Origin: Phytobacter diazotrophicus
GTDB lineage: Bacteria > Pseudomonadota > Gammaproteobacteria > Enterobacterales > Enterobacteriaceae
NCBI GenBank assembly: GCA_004346725.1
Contig: SMDE01000007.1
Location: 1 to 64,000, forward strand
Length of the DNA: 64,000 nucleotides
Reading direction: 5' to 3'
Shown here: positions 45,833-54,790 of the stretch, piece after piece
How the letters are laid out: each line of letters begins with the position of its first letter
Position numbering within the stretch: position 1 is the stretch's first letter
Notes under the pieces: model-generated
Databases searched by the model: none
Told to the model about the DNA's origin: nothing
Seen by the model: the letters and a program-made list of their open reading frames with translations, nothing else
Program-made: the position numbers and the translations under genes

Positions 45833-48800
45833 TTACACGCGCTCGATGTTAACCAAAAACGCCTTGTACTCCGGCGTTTGCGAGTTGGCATCACCGACCG
45901 ATGGCGTCAGCGTGTTGGCAAGGAAACCTTTGCGCGTTGCCCCTTCAAAACCCCAGTGACAGGGTATGCCGATCGTATCCACTGGCTTACCGTCTATGGT
46001 CAGCGTCTGCAGACGTTTCGTCACCACCGCTTTCGCTTTAATAAAGCCGCGTTTCGAACTCACTTTCACCGTATCGCCTGCCGCAATGCCTTTTTTCTGT
46101 GCCAGCGCTTCACCAATTTCGATGAACTGATCGGGCTGAGCGATGGCGTTGAGACGCGCGTGTTTGGTCCAGTGGCGGAACAGTTCGGTAATGGAATAGG
46201 TGGTCGCGACATACGGGAAGGCGTCCGCTTTGCCCATATTGGCGATATCATCATGGAAAATACGCGCCACCGGGCTGGAAACCACCGCCGGATGCAGCGG
46301 GTTAGTGCCAATCGGCGACTCAATCGGTTCGTAATGTTCCGGGAACGGCCCGTCGTTCATTTTGTCCAGGGAGAACAGGCGCGCCACCCCTTCCGGGTTC
46401 ATGATAAACGGCCCGACATGACTGCCCGGTGCGGCCTGGCTGTAATCCGCCACGTCCATCCCGCTCCACTTTTTGCCATCCCAGTGCAGCAATGCACGTT
46501 TGGCGTCCCACGGTTTTCCTGCCGGGTCGGCAGAGGCGCGGTTATAGAGGATACGGCGGTTTGCCGGCCACGACCACGCCCAGCCCGGCGTACAGCCAAG
46601 GCCATACGGATCGCTATTATCGCGGTTGGCCATCTGGTTGCCCTGCTCTGTCCAGCAACCGCAATACACCCAGCAAAAGCTGCTGGTGGTGCCGTCATCA
46701 CGAAGCTGGGCAAAACTGCTGAGCTGCTGGCCTTTTTTGACAATCAGTTGCCCCTTGTCGTCATAAAGATCGGCCAGCGCCATTCCGTTTGCTTCACGGG
46801 CAATCTCTTCCGGATGCGGATCGTACGGGTCTTTATAGTTCCAGTTGATGTTCATCAGCGGTGCCGGGTTTGCCCCCCCTTCCTGCTGATAAAGCTCACG
46901 CAGGCGCATAAACAAACGCCCGAGGATCTTGCCGTCATGCAACGCTTCGCATGGTGGCTCCGCCGCCGCCCAGTGCCACTGTAGCCAGCGCCCGGAGTTG
47001 GCAATCGAACCGTTTTCTTCGGCAAAACAGGATGACGGCAGACGAAAGATTTCCGTTTGGATATCCGCAGGATTGACGTCATTCATCTCCCCGTGGTGCT
47101 GCCAGAAATTCGACGATTCCGTTACCAGCGGGTCAATCACTACCATGTATTTCAGCTTTGAGAGCGCGCGGGAGGATTTGTTTTTATCCGGAAACGCCGC
47201 CAGCGGGTTAAAGCCCTGCACGATGTAACCGTTAATCTTCCCTTCCAGCATCAGCTCGGCCTGGGTCATCACGTCATAGAGGCGATCCCACTTCGGCAGC
47301 CAGTCATAACCCCAGTTATTCTCTGCCGTCGCATGCTCGCCCCAGAAACTTTTCATCATGCTGATAAAGAATTTCGGTGTGTTTTGCCAGTAGTTCACTT
47401 CGTTCACCCCCAGCGCAGGCGGGGTGATTTGCGAAATATAGGTCTGATAATCCGGCTGTTTTTCCGACGGCAGCGGCATGTAGCCGGGAAGATTGGTCGA
47501 CAGCAGGCCAAGGTCGGTATAACCCTGAATGTTGGAGTGACCACGTAGCGCGTTGACGCCGCCGCCCGCCATACCGATATTCCCGAGCAGCAGTTGTAGC
47601 ATGGCCGCGGCGCGGATGATTTGCGCCCCGGCGCTGTGGTGTGTCCAGCCCAGCGCATAGAGGATGGTCGCGGTGCGATCCGGCACGCTGGTGCTGGCAA
47701 GGATCTCGCAAATGCGGTTGAAATCGGCCAGCGAGGTGCCGCACAGGCGGTTGACCATTTCCGGCGTGTAGCGTTCGACGTGTTTTTTCAGCAGGTTCCA
47801 GACGCAGCGCGGATGGCTTAACGTCTCGTCACGCAGCGCGTTGCCCTTTTCATCCAACTGATAGAACCAGCTCGATTTATCGTACTGGCGTTTTTTCGCG
47901 TCATAGCCGCTGAACACGCCATCTTCAAACTGATAGTCGTCGCGGATAAGCAGGCTGGCGTTAGTGTAATGGCGCACGTAGTCGTGTTGAATACGATCGT
48001 TTTCCAGCAGATAACGGATGACGCCCAACAGGAACGCGGTGTCCGATCCCGCACGGATGGGCGCATAGAGATCGGCCACGGCGGCACTGCGGTTAAAGCG
48101 CGGATCGACCACCACCACGGTGGCGTCATTTTTCGTTTGTGCTTCAACGACCCACTTAAAGCCCACCGGGTGAGCCTCGGCGGCGTTGCCACCCATGATC
48201 AGCACCACGTTGGCATTTTTAATGTCCACCCAGTTGTTGGTCATCGCACCGCGACCAAAGGTGGGTGCCAGCGCGGAGACTGTCGGCCCGTGGCACAGAC
48301 GCGCCTGGCAATCGATAGCGACCATCCCCAGGCTGCGGGTAAATTTGCCGTCGAGAATGCCGGTCTCATTACTCGCCGCCGAGGAGCAGAGCATGCCGGT
48401 GGTGGTCCAGCGGTTGACGGTCTGCCCCTGCGCATTTTTTTCGATAAAGTTCGCGTCACGGTCATCTTTCATTAACCGCGCAATGCGGTTAATGGCGTCA
48501 TCCCAACTGATACGCACCCATTTATCCGAGCCTGGCGCACGGTATTCAGGGTATTTCAGGCGCGTTTCGCTGTGAATATAGTCCAGCACGCCAGCCCCTT
48601 TCGGACACAATGAGCCCCGGCTTACCGGGTGATCCGGATCGCCTTCAATATGGTAAATGCTTTCTTTAACGTTTTTGGCCGTATCGCCAAGGCTGTACAT
48701 CAGCATGCCGCAACCGACTGAGCAGTAGGTACAGTTATTACGCGTCTCTTTTGCTTTTAAGAGTTTGTATTGACGTGTTTCCGCATGAACGGAAAAAGAT

Positions 48801-48883
48801 GATAAAAATCCGAGAGATGCAACAGTGGTTCCTGCCATACCGCCCGCGCAGATTCGAAAGAACTGCCTCCGGCTGAGCTCCAT
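45833..48883 (-). CDS. fdnG: Formate dehydrogenase-N catalytic (alpha) subunit, cysteine form
   Basis: The molybdenum (bis-MGD) catalytic subunit that oxidises formate in the periplasm. 1016 residues (E. coli 1015). The Tat signal MELSRRQFFRICAGGMAGTT and the N-terminal 4Fe-4S cysteines (CTYCSVGCGML...SLCPKGAG) are intact. In E. coli the active-site residue is selenocysteine 196, encoded by TGA. Here the same place reads ARLCHGPTV with a TGC cysteine codon (48293-48295, residue 197), so the frame has no internal stop and needs no Sec machinery. The rest of the protein follows E. coli FdnG. Cys-type formate dehydrogenases usually work more slowly. Confidence 0.96.
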   Translation of the reverse strand: MELSRRQFFRICAGGMAGTTVASLGFLSSFSVHAETRQYKLLKAKETRNNCTYCSVGCGMLMYSLGDTAKNVKESIYHIEGDPDHPVSRGSLCPKGAGVLDYIHSETRLKYPEYRAPGSDKWVRISWDDAINRIARLMKDDRDANFIEKNAQGQTVNRWTTTGMLCSSAASNETGILDGKFTRSLGMVAIDCQARLCHGPTVSALAPTFGRGAMTNNWVDIKNANVVLIMGGNAAEAHPVGFKWVVEAQTKNDATVVVVDPRFNRSAAVADLYAPIRAGSDTAFLLGVIRYLLENDRIQHDYVRHYTNASLLIRDDYQFEDGVFSGYDAKKRQYDKSSWFYQLDEKGNALRDETLSHPRCVWNLLKKHVERYTPEMVNRLCGTSLADFNRICEILASTSVPDRTATILYALGWTHHSAGAQIIRAAAMLQLLLGNIGMAGGGVNALRGHSNIQGYTDLGLLSTNLPGYMPLPSEKQPDYQTYISQITPPALGVNEVNYWQNTPKFFISMMKSFWGEHATAENNWGYDWLPKWDRLYDVMTQAELMLEGKINGYIVQGFNPLAAFPDKNKSSRALSKLKYMVVIDPLVTESSNFWQHHGEMNDVNPADIQTEIFRLPSSCFAEENGSIANSGRWLQWHWAAAEPPCEALHDGKILGRLFMRLRELYQQEGGANPAPLMNINWNYKDPYDPHPEEIAREANGMALADLYDDKGQLIVKKGQQLSSFAQLRDDGTTSSFCWVYCGCWTEQGNQMANRDNSDPYGLGCTPGWAWSWPANRRILYNRASADPAGKPWDAKRALLHWDGKKWSGMDVADYSQAAPGSHVGPFIMNPEGVARLFSLDKMNDGPFPEHYEPIESPIGTNPLHPAVVSSPVARIFHDDIANMGKADAFPYVATTYSITELFRHWTKHARLNAIAQPDQFIEIGEALAQKKGIAAGDTVKVSSKRGFIKAKAVVTKRLQTLTIDGKPVDTIGIPCHWGFEGATRKGFLANTLTPSVGDANSQTPEYKAFLVNIERV

Positions 48884-48970
48884 GTATCCTCCAGCTTAAA
48901 CTTAAGACATGAAAAGGGACGGAGATTATAGGGTCAATCGAAGCGGGAAACCATTACTCTTATGTGGTTA

Positions 48971-48984
48971 TTGATACAGGTCAA
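48971..48984 (-). promoter_or_regulatory. Predicted FNR-binding site upstream of fdnG
   Basis: TTGATACAGGTCAA matches the FNR consensus TTGAT-N4-ATCAA with one change. It is about 95 bases before the fdnG start codon and about 50 bases upstream of the TATAAT hexamer. E. coli fdnGHI is activated by FNR under anaerobiosis, so the site is expected. Confidence 0.6.
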
Positions 48985-49215
48985 TTTTTTGATTGTATTA
49001 AAGAAAAGGGAAACTGATCGCAACGGGTTATTTGCGTGGTTAAACGCCTGTTTCGCCTTATCGCTTTTTAAAAAGATCGATGCAGGAAGCGACTGTCCCC
49101 GGCAAAGAAACGCGTCGCCGGGTGGCATCAGTGACCTGCGTTGCGCAGCACGGCAAGCAGCGTCTGCGTTGGCCGGGAAGCGGCTCAGTAACTTTTTGCA
49201 GATAAGTGTTGACGA

Positions 49216-49235
49216 GGTAGAACGATCGTTCTACC
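49216..49235. promoter_or_regulatory. Perfect 20-bp palindrome, likely TetR-family operator
   Basis: GGTAGAACGATCGTTCTACC is a perfect palindrome 8 bases before the TetR-gene start codon. A TTGACG hexamer that may be a -35 element lies just upstream, so a bound repressor would block transcription. Its position argues for autorepression by the adjacent regulator. Confidence 0.7.
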
Positions 49236-49243
49236 TTTATCAC

Positions 49244-49813
49244 ATGAACAAGACGCCAGGCACTACCCGAGAAAAAATCCTGACTACCGCTGAGCAGTTG
49301 ATCTATCAGAACGGTATCCATGCCACCGGCATGGACCTTCTGGTTAAGACCTCAGGCGTAGCAAGGAAAAGTATTTATCGCTATTTCGCGACCAAGGATG
49401 ACGTGGCAGCCGCCGCGTTGAATGCGCGTGATGAACGCTGGATGCAGTGGTTCAGAACAGAATCTGATAAAGGCGATACGCCTCAGGCTCGCATTCTGAA
49501 TATGTTCAGCGTGCTCAAGAGCTGGTTTGAGTCAGACGGTTTTCGCGGTTGCGCATTTATCAACACGGCCGGCGAAGTGGGTGACCCTGACGATCCCGTC
49601 CGCCAGATAGCAAAACGGCATAAACAAAAATTGCTCGATTACACGCTCGAACTCACTACGCAACTTAACATTGAACAACCGGCCGCGCTGGCCAGACAAC
49701 TGCTGATTCTGATGGAAGGCGCCATCACCCTCGCCTATGTGATGGGGGATAACAGCGCCGCCGACAATGCAAGGGATGTTGCGAAACTTTTGCTGGAGCA
49801 GGCCCCTGCATAA
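49244..49813 (+). CDS. TetR-family transcriptional repressor
   Basis: A 189-residue regulator. The N-terminal helix-turn-helix is typical (TREKILTTAEQLIYQNGIHA, VARKSIYRYFATKDDV). The C-terminal ligand domain is of the common TetR_C type with GFRGCAFINTAGEV. The ATG at 49244 gives the normal family size; a longer frame from 48962 crosses the promoter and operator. It probably controls itself and the DUF1348 gene that starts 58 bases later. The ligand is unknown. Confidence 0.9.
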   Translation: MNKTPGTTREKILTTAEQLIYQNGIHATGMDLLVKTSGVARKSIYRYFATKDDVAAAALNARDERWMQWFRTESDKGDTPQARILNMFSVLKSWFESDGFRGCAFINTAGEVGDPDDPVRQIAKRHKQKLLDYTLELTTQLNIEQPAALARQLLILMEGAITLAYVMGDNSAADNARDVAKLLLEQAPA

Positions 49814-49871
49814 GGCCTGAGTAACAAAAACGCTTTCTTTTGAAATATCCACATTTGCAGGAGACGTAAGC

Positions 49872-50348
49872 ATGCCCGATATTCAACCTCGCCCGCCCCT
49901 TCCTCCTTTCACGCGCGAATCGGCGATTGAAAAAGTGCGCCTCGCAGAAGATGGCTGGAACAGCCGCGATGCCGAAAAAGTAGCGCTGGCCTACTCGCTG
50001 GATACGCAATGGCGTAACCGCGCTGAATTTGCCAATAATCGTGAAGAGGCCAAAGAATTTCTCAGCCGCAAATGGAAAAAAGAGCTGGAGTATCGCCTGA
50101 TTAAGGAGTTATGGGCGTTTACTGACAACCGTATCGCCGTGCGGTACGCCTATGAATGGCATGATGATTCGGGTAACTGGTTCCGCTCTTACGGCAACGA
50201 AAACTGGGAATTTGAAGCCGATGGCCTGATGCGCCGCCGTTTCGCCTGTATCAACGATATGCCGATTAAAGAGAGTGAGCGCAAATTCCACTGGCCGTTG
50301 GGACGTCGCCCGGACGATCACCCAGGTCTTTCGGAACTGGGTCTGTAA
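49872..50348 (+). CDS. DUF1348 (NTF2/SnoaL-like) protein
   Basis: A 158-residue protein of the DUF1348 family, NTF2-like fold. Nearly every family landmark is present: [56 protein letters not shown], and the ending [15 protein letters not shown]. Such proteins often occur under TetR-type control in stress or detoxification units; no reaction is established. It is the second gene of a TetR-led operon, with a terminator after it. Confidence 0.88.
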   Translation: MPDIQPRPPLPPFTRESAIEKVRLAEDGWNSRDAEKVALAYSLDTQWRNRAEFANNREEAKEFLSRKWKKELEYRLIKELWAFTDNRIAVRYAYEWHDDSGNWFRSYGNENWEFEADGLMRRRFACINDMPIKESERKFHWPLGRRPDDHPGLSELGL

Positions 50349-50373
50349 AGTTATCGCTTATCTTATGTGAAGA

Positions 50374-50403
50374 CCCCGGTCAGGGTTTTAACCGGGGCTT
50401 TTC
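50374..50403 (+). terminator. Intrinsic terminator of the TetR/DUF1348 operon
   Basis: Stem CCCCGGT (50374-50380) and ACCGGGG (50391-50397), a 10-base loop, then CTTTTC. It lies 25 bases after the DUF1348 stop codon. Confidence 0.75.
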
Positions 50404-50582
50404 TCAATTCAACATGAACGGTAAATGTTCATAAACGTCATGAGACCCGTCCAGTGAAGTGAATTATCTTATCGCGTTATGGTAAGCCCCATGATTAAGG
50501 TTTGCCCGGCAACGTTGCCGACCCGCCAACTGTTTTCAACGGTTCACTGACACTGTTTCTCTTTCCAGAGAATTAACGCGCG

Positions 50583-51272
50583 CTAAAACAGAGCTTGCCC
50601 GGCAAGATGACCTATTCCCATCGACAAAACCATGGCCATAGTGCTCCAGAAGGTAATCCTGATGATGGCCCTGACCGGATTGGCTTTGCTCACCGCCGAG
50701 GATATATAACCCAGGACAGCAAGTGATAACAGGGTCGAAAGAATAATAAAGAACGAAACCAGCGCTGCGGGAGCGAGCCAGGCAACGATGAGGGGCAACG
50801 CCGCACCGGCAGAAAAGCTCCCAGCCGAAAAGAGGGCCGCTTGCAAAGGCCGCGCAGAGTTCGTAGCTGTCAGCCCAAGTTCTTCCCTGGCATGGGCATC
50901 AAGCGCATCTTTCTTCATAAGCTGCTCTGCAACCTGCCTGGCAATTACGGGCTCCAGCCCCCGTTGCATATACATGGAAGTCAGCTCCTGTACCTCTCCC
51001 TGATAATCTGTTTCCAGTTCCTTTTTTTCCTGGGCGAGCGCCGCGTTTTCTGTATCAGACTGAGAGGAGACGGAAACATACTCCCCGGTTGCCATCGACA
51101 TCGCCCCAGCCACCAGCCCGGCAACACCCGCCAGTAAAATCGCGGAAGGCTCAGGCTTTGCAGACGCCACCCCAAGCACAAGACTGGCAGTGGAAACAAT
51201 GCCGTCATTCGCCCCCAGTACAGCAGCCCTCAACCATCCCACGCTTTCAATGCTGTGTCGTTCAAGATGCAT
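50583..51272 (-). CDS. VIT1/CCC1-family iron/manganese transporter
   Basis: A 229-residue membrane protein of the VIT/CCC1 type. The opening ERHSIESVGWLRAAVLGANDG, the SLVLGVASA stretch and AMSMATGEYVSVSSQSDTE are diagnostic. There are five membrane helices, with the cytoplasmic metal-binding helices between the second and third (about 70-130). Family members move Fe2+ or Mn2+ out of the cytoplasm or into stores. It is a single gene; regulation is not evident. Confidence 0.88.
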   Translation of the reverse strand: MHLERHSIESVGWLRAAVLGANDGIVSTASLVLGVASAKPEPSAILLAGVAGLVAGAMSMATGEYVSVSSQSDTENAALAQEKKELETDYQGEVQELTSMYMQRGLEPVIARQVAEQLMKKDALDAHAREELGLTATNSARPLQAALFSAGSFSAGAALPLIVAWLAPAALVSFFIILSTLLSLAVLGYISSAVSKANPVRAIIRITFWSTMAMVLSMGIGHLAGQALF

Positions 51273-51538
51273 GTTTCTGTTTTCCAGTAAATGTGCAGAT
51301 TAATAACACCAGTATTGCTCATATATAAAAATGCGCATTCCACGATTGTGGCTATTCAATCTTAAGATTGTATTAACGCTGAATAATGGCTATCCGTTAA
51401 TCCAGGGGGAATATTATCCGGGATGTTGTTGGCGAAATGATAATAGATATCATAGTCGTTCAGTGATTATACAAAAAAGGGGATTTTTAATTATTCTTTT
51501 AATTATAAAGATGCCGGCTGGTTTATTTTCAGGCGCGC

Positions 51539-51652
51539 AAGCTTTATTTGGCACACTCGAAGAGTATTGCCGCCATGGCGACTTATCTGGCCGATCCGCA
51601 AGGGGATATCACCGGCGGCGTTTTTACTATCGCGGGCGGGCTGAACCTTTAA
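51539..51652 (+). pseudogene. 3' remnant of a short-chain dehydrogenase gene
   Basis: The frame reads SIAAMATYLADP, QGDITGGVFT and IAGGLNL before a stop at 51650-51652. This has the pattern of an SDR C-terminus (xFLAxxxGxxxTGxxxxxxGGL). About 38 codons remain and no upstream part of the gene is seen, so this is a decayed fragment. It lies beside an intact SDR gene on the other strand. Confidence 0.55.
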
Positions 51653-51692
51653 TTTTTGCTTTTACGCCGTAAAAGTCCGGCTTACGAATGGT

Positions 51693-51722
51693 CTTAATCG
51701 GCTCTAATACAAGCCGATTAAG
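51693..51722. repeat. Perfect 11-bp inverted repeat after the SDR gene
   Basis: Arms CTTAATCGGCT (51693-51703) and AGCCGATTAAG (51712-51722) with an 8-base loop, immediately beyond the SDR stop codon. No T-run follows on either strand, so it may serve as an RNA-stabilising 3' hairpin rather than a terminator. Confidence 0.6.
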
Positions 51723-51728
51723 CCAGGA

Positions 51729-52511
51729 TTATACCGTCGGAACGGTGCCACCATCTATCACATATTCCGTGCCGGTGATGGCGGCGGCATACGATGACGC
51801 CAGAAAAGCAATAAGATTCGCCACTTCAAGAGGTTTTGATGGGCGCCCCAGCGGGATCCCACCGAGTGCCTTCATGATTATCTGCTTTCCGCCTTCGTAA
51901 TCGGTTCCCGCCTGCTGCGCCAGTCGCTCCGCCATTGCCACCGAGGCTTCTGTTTCAATCCAGCCGGGGGCAACGCGAACCACGCGAATGCCTTTTGGCG
52001 ACACCTCTTTCGACAGGCTTTTGCTGTACGCCGAGAGCGCCGCTTTGGCCGCCGCGTAGCCGGTTGTCGATTCCGGTAACGGCAGCTCACGCTGGATAGA
52101 GGTGACGTGGATAATGACCCCACTCCCCTGCGCCAGCATCCCTGGTAGCAGTGCCCGATCCAGGCGTACCGCTGGCAGCAGATTAAGGTTGAGTTCCTGC
52201 TGCCACTCCTCTTCGCCCAGCGCCGCAAACCCGCCACCGGGTGACGTAGAGCCCCCCGCCACATGAATGATGACGTCGACACCCCCCAGGTGTACTTGCA
52301 CAGCTTGCGCCACGCAGGCACAGCCTTCTACCGTGGTGAGATCTGCCGCCACGAAGGCATCGGCAACAGATTCCGTCGGTACATGGCGCGCGGTGGTTAA
52401 CACTGTGGCACCCAACTGTTTTAATAGCCCGACGACCGCTTTGCCGACGCCTTTGGTGCCTGCGGTCACCAGCACGCGTTTGCCCTGGAAATCAAGATCT
52501 AAGGCCATCAT
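51729..52511 (-). CDS. Short-chain dehydrogenase/reductase
   Basis: A 260-residue classical SDR. NAD(P) motif [10 protein letters not shown] (residues 16-25), the HVAGG strand, Ser138 in VTSIQ, and Y152/K156 in GYAAAKAAL, so the catalytic set is complete. It ends [14 protein letters not shown], a typical C-terminus. Its ATG overlaps the stop codon of the NTF2-like gene (ATGA), so the two are translationally coupled. A divergent HxlR-family regulator lies beyond. The substrate is unknown; the arrangement is common in redox or electrophile-response units. Confidence 0.9.
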   Translation of the reverse strand: MMALDLDFQGKRVLVTAGTKGVGKAVVGLLKQLGATVLTTARHVPTESVADAFVAADLTTVEGCACVAQAVQVHLGGVDVIIHVAGGSTSPGGGFAALGEEEWQQELNLNLLPAVRLDRALLPGMLAQGSGVIIHVTSIQRELPLPESTTGYAAAKAALSAYSKSLSKEVSPKGIRVVRVAPGWIETEASVAMAERLAQQAGTDYEGGKQIIMKALGGIPLGRPSKPLEVANLIAFLASSYAAAITGTEYVIDGGTVPTV

Positions 52512-52834
52512 ACAATCTCCAGTGTATTGATTTTGTCACCCACCAGCCCGAAGGCATGCCTGAGCGTTACCGGGCTGCCGGGAAAATTGCCGACAACCTT
52601 CGAAGTGACGATGACCCGCTCGCCTTCGCTATGCATTTCAAGCGGCTCAACGCTGTAGTCAAACGCGGCCTGCGCGGCACGTTGCCATGCCGCGATCGCC
52701 GTGTGCCCGTGATGGGTTTTACCTTCATCTTTTACAATAGCGTCGGTGGTAAAACAGTGCTGAACGCTGGCGATATCGCCGCCATTACTTATCGCAAAAT
52801 AGGTCGCAATAGCATGCGGTAATAGTAAAGACAT
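52508..52834 (-). CDS. NTF2/SnoaL-like protein
   Basis: A 108-residue protein of the SnoaL/NTF2-like fold, recognised from the helix-strand pattern [29 protein letters not shown], a [10 protein letters not shown] turn and the final strands [16 protein letters not shown]. Small proteins of this kind act as isomerases or bind ligands. It is the first gene of a two-gene operon with an SDR, divergent from an HxlR regulator 90 bases away. Confidence 0.82.
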   Translation of the reverse strand: MSLLLPHAIATYFAISNGGDIASVQHCFTTDAIVKDEGKTHHGHTAIAAWQRAAQAAFDYSVEPLEMHSEGERVIVTSKVVGNFPGSPVTLRHAFGLVGDKINTLEIV

Positions 52835-52924
52835 GGCTCCTGACTCCCGTTATTTACAGTGCGGGTATATTCAACATAGACTGTGAAATTAACAAGTACG
52901 CACGAAAAAGTGAGCTACTGAATT

Positions 52925-53254
52925 ATGAGTAAGTTATATACGCCGGAAACTGCCGCAAGCGGCGTGGAACAGGTTCTGCGCCTTCTCGAAGGCCGCTGGA
53001 AATTAATTATTCTTTTTCATTTGTTCGATGGAAAAGTACAGCGCTATTCAGATTTTGAAAAACTGATCCCCGCTATTTCGCAGAAAATGCTCGCCCAGCA
53101 GTTGCGACAACTGGAGTCCGATGGTCTCGTCTCGCGCACGGTGTATCCGCAAGTGCCGCCAAAGGTAGAATATCGACTCACCGAGTGGGGCCAGGCGCTT
53201 TGCCCGGCACTCGATGCAATGCTCAAATGGGCTGAAAAACGCGAGGACTGCTGA
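52925..53254 (+). CDS. HxlR-family transcriptional regulator
   Basis: A 109-residue winged-helix regulator of the HxlR/YodB type, with VLRLLEGRWKLIILFHLFDG, FEKLIPAISQKMLAQQLRQL and VEYRLTEWGQALCPALDAM. Many members sense electrophiles or oxidants through cysteine; here the cysteines are C99-type in ALCPA and the C-terminal one. The divergent NTF2/SDR operon is its likely target, and the 90-base gap holds AAGTACGCACGAAAAAGTG, which may be its operator (inference). Confidence 0.88.
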   Translation: MSKLYTPETAASGVEQVLRLLEGRWKLIILFHLFDGKVQRYSDFEKLIPAISQKMLAQQLRQLESDGLVSRTVYPQVPPKVEYRLTEWGQALCPALDAMLKWAEKREDC

Positions 53255-53332
53255 GCGGCGAAGCCTTTGATAACGCGATAAAGCGGTATGCCAGCACCCT
53301 TGCGTTGCTTCTTTTTTGACTGTTCCTGTGAA

Positions 53333-53878
53333 TTAATTCTCCGGGAGAACAAGCGAATTGAGAACGTGATCCTGCCACTTACCGTTTATTTTGAGATAAG
53401 AACTGGCATATCCCTCTTTAATAAACCCAAGTCGTTTAAGGGTATTTGCGCTGCGTAGATTATCAGGAAGGTGATTCGCCATAATACGATGCAAACCATA
53501 ATGTTTATGGATATGGTGAATCGCCTCGCTGAGCACTTCCTGCATCAGGCCTTTACCCTGATAAGCGAGATCAATTGAAAACCCAAGGTAACACGCCTGA
53601 AAAACGCCATAGACAAAGTTAGTAAAGTTGACGTTGCCAATTATTTTCTTCTCGCCTTGCATCGTAAAGACAATTGACAGATTTTTCTTTTCTTCGAATT
53701 CATTACAAGAGGTTTTTATCCTGGAGATAATGTTTTCTATGGAAAAGTACGCTTCATCGCGTAAGGGTTCAAATTGCGAAAAATAGTCTCTGTTGTCCAC
53801 GATATAACGCTGAAAGCTTTCAGCTAAATTTTCTGTTAATAACCAGGCATCTGTTCGTTGTGTTGAGAATAATTTCAC
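53333..53878 (-). CDS. RimJ-type GNAT N-acetyltransferase
   Basis: A 181-residue acetyltransferase, close in plan to ribosomal-protein acetyltransferases of the RimJ/RimL type: FEPLRDEAYFS in the N-terminal half, the acetyl-CoA loop LGFSIDLAYQGKGLMQEVL, and HLPDNLRSANTLKRLGFIKEG. The C-terminus ends HVLNSLVLPEN. The substrate is unknown. It is a single gene converging with the HxlR gene. Confidence 0.85.
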   Translation of the reverse strand: MKLFSTQRTDAWLLTENLAESFQRYIVDNRDYFSQFEPLRDEAYFSIENIISRIKTSCNEFEEKKNLSIVFTMQGEKKIIGNVNFTNFVYGVFQACYLGFSIDLAYQGKGLMQEVLSEAIHHIHKHYGLHRIMANHLPDNLRSANTLKRLGFIKEGYASSYLKINGKWQDHVLNSLVLPEN

Positions 53879-54301
53879 TTTCCGTCTTCCGGGAAATTAA
53901 TGGGGGAGTGAGTGTATTGCTTAATTCCCGCTATTTCAAACATTTCAAATATTCATACCGTGAATATAAAACCCTCACCCACGCATTCTTATTTCATTAT
54001 CCTTATCGACCACGTTAAATGAGTCCCCTGCCTGGTCTCTTACATAATGCCAACATGCATGGCCGTACGATGGGTTTCGCAAGCGGCGCAAAAGCCACAG
54101 AGCACCGCTGTTCTTCTGTCAAAAACGGCTGCTATAAACGCGGGCACAACAAAAAATTTGTACCATGAGACCCTGCTGACAACGGAGTGAAAACGCATAA
54201 GAAGATGCTAAAATTTACAAAGAGGATATATCTTCATAATGTGGAGACAATACCTTCCATTGATCACTTGAATATGTGTTAAAAGTAAATGATTCTCAGT
54301 A
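53879..54301. other. Intergenic region, nothing recognised
   Basis: About 420 bases upstream of a small unknown gene. A/T-rich near the ends, more mixed in the middle. I see no gene, clear repeat or known operator. Confidence 0.4.
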
Positions 54302-54577
54302 ATGCTTAGCAGCGAAACAATTAAGGCTTACTTAATGGATAATCAGGAACATATTTATGCAGAGATTAAAAAGGCTCTGCGTGACGCACCACCTCGCGCT
54401 AAATCGGCTGAAATGCACCTGCAACTTATTAAATATGCTGATGAGTTGAAGCATGTCCCTAGCGACGTGGTATGTGACCGAATTGGCGTCAATCAATCAT
54501 TCAGAACAGTGGTCAGTAAAATGATTAAAATTGTCAATCGCCTGAAAGCAGCCGGGCTGGATGTTTCGAAAATTTGA
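54302..54577 (+). CDS. Small unknown protein, possibly DNA-binding
   Basis: A 91-residue basic, mostly helical protein that I do not recognise. The central VPSDVVCDRIGVNQSFRTVV has the spacing of a helix-turn-helix, so a DNA-binding role is possible. The ribosome-binding site is weak, and codon use is A/T-rich compared with the neighbouring guaD, which suggests transfer. No operon partner is evident. Confidence 0.5.
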   Translation: MLSSETIKAYLMDNQEHIYAEIKKALRDAPPRAKSAEMHLQLIKYADELKHVPSDVVCDRIGVNQSFRTVVSKMIKIVNRLKAAGLDVSKI

Positions 54578-54790
54578 GGGACTTTAGCCGTGGCGTCTCT
54601 GATGACGTGAAAACAAAACCCAATCAGCTTGCTTTTAATTGTAATAAAAGCGTCTCTTTTCGCCGTTAGCACTGACCCCGTGTGCCCTATCGGAAGATGC
54701 ACACGCGCTTCTCGCCACTGAATACCGGCTTTTCACGTTTAATTTACAGCCCGGTTTAAGGGGTTCCACTCCCCACGCCTCGCCATACGC

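Larger units (their letters stand above)
48884..49243. other. Divergent control region of fdnGHI and the TetR gene
   Basis: About 360 bases. A TATAAT hexamer (48930-48925, minus strand) is a likely -10 element for fdnG, with an FNR-type site upstream. A perfect palindrome before the TetR gene is listed separately. No gene is seen. Confidence 0.5.
51273..51728. other. Intergenic region with a gene remnant
   Basis: About 450 bases. The first half is A/T-rich and empty. The second half holds the 3' remnant of an SDR gene (51539-51652) and a perfect 11-bp inverted repeat (51693-51722). A plus-strand frame at 51331-51672 reads the remnant out of frame and is not a gene. Confidence 0.5.

Noticed and set aside
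45809-46984. 391-codon plus-strand frame
   Set aside because: Antisense shadow of fdnG caused by its GC-rich codon use.
48281-48301. Selenocysteine insertion signal in fdnG
   Set aside because: The codon is TGC, not TGA, so no insertion signal is needed.
51331-51672. 113-codon plus-strand frame
   Set aside because: It reads the SDR remnant in a different frame; the other frame gives the family-like ending.
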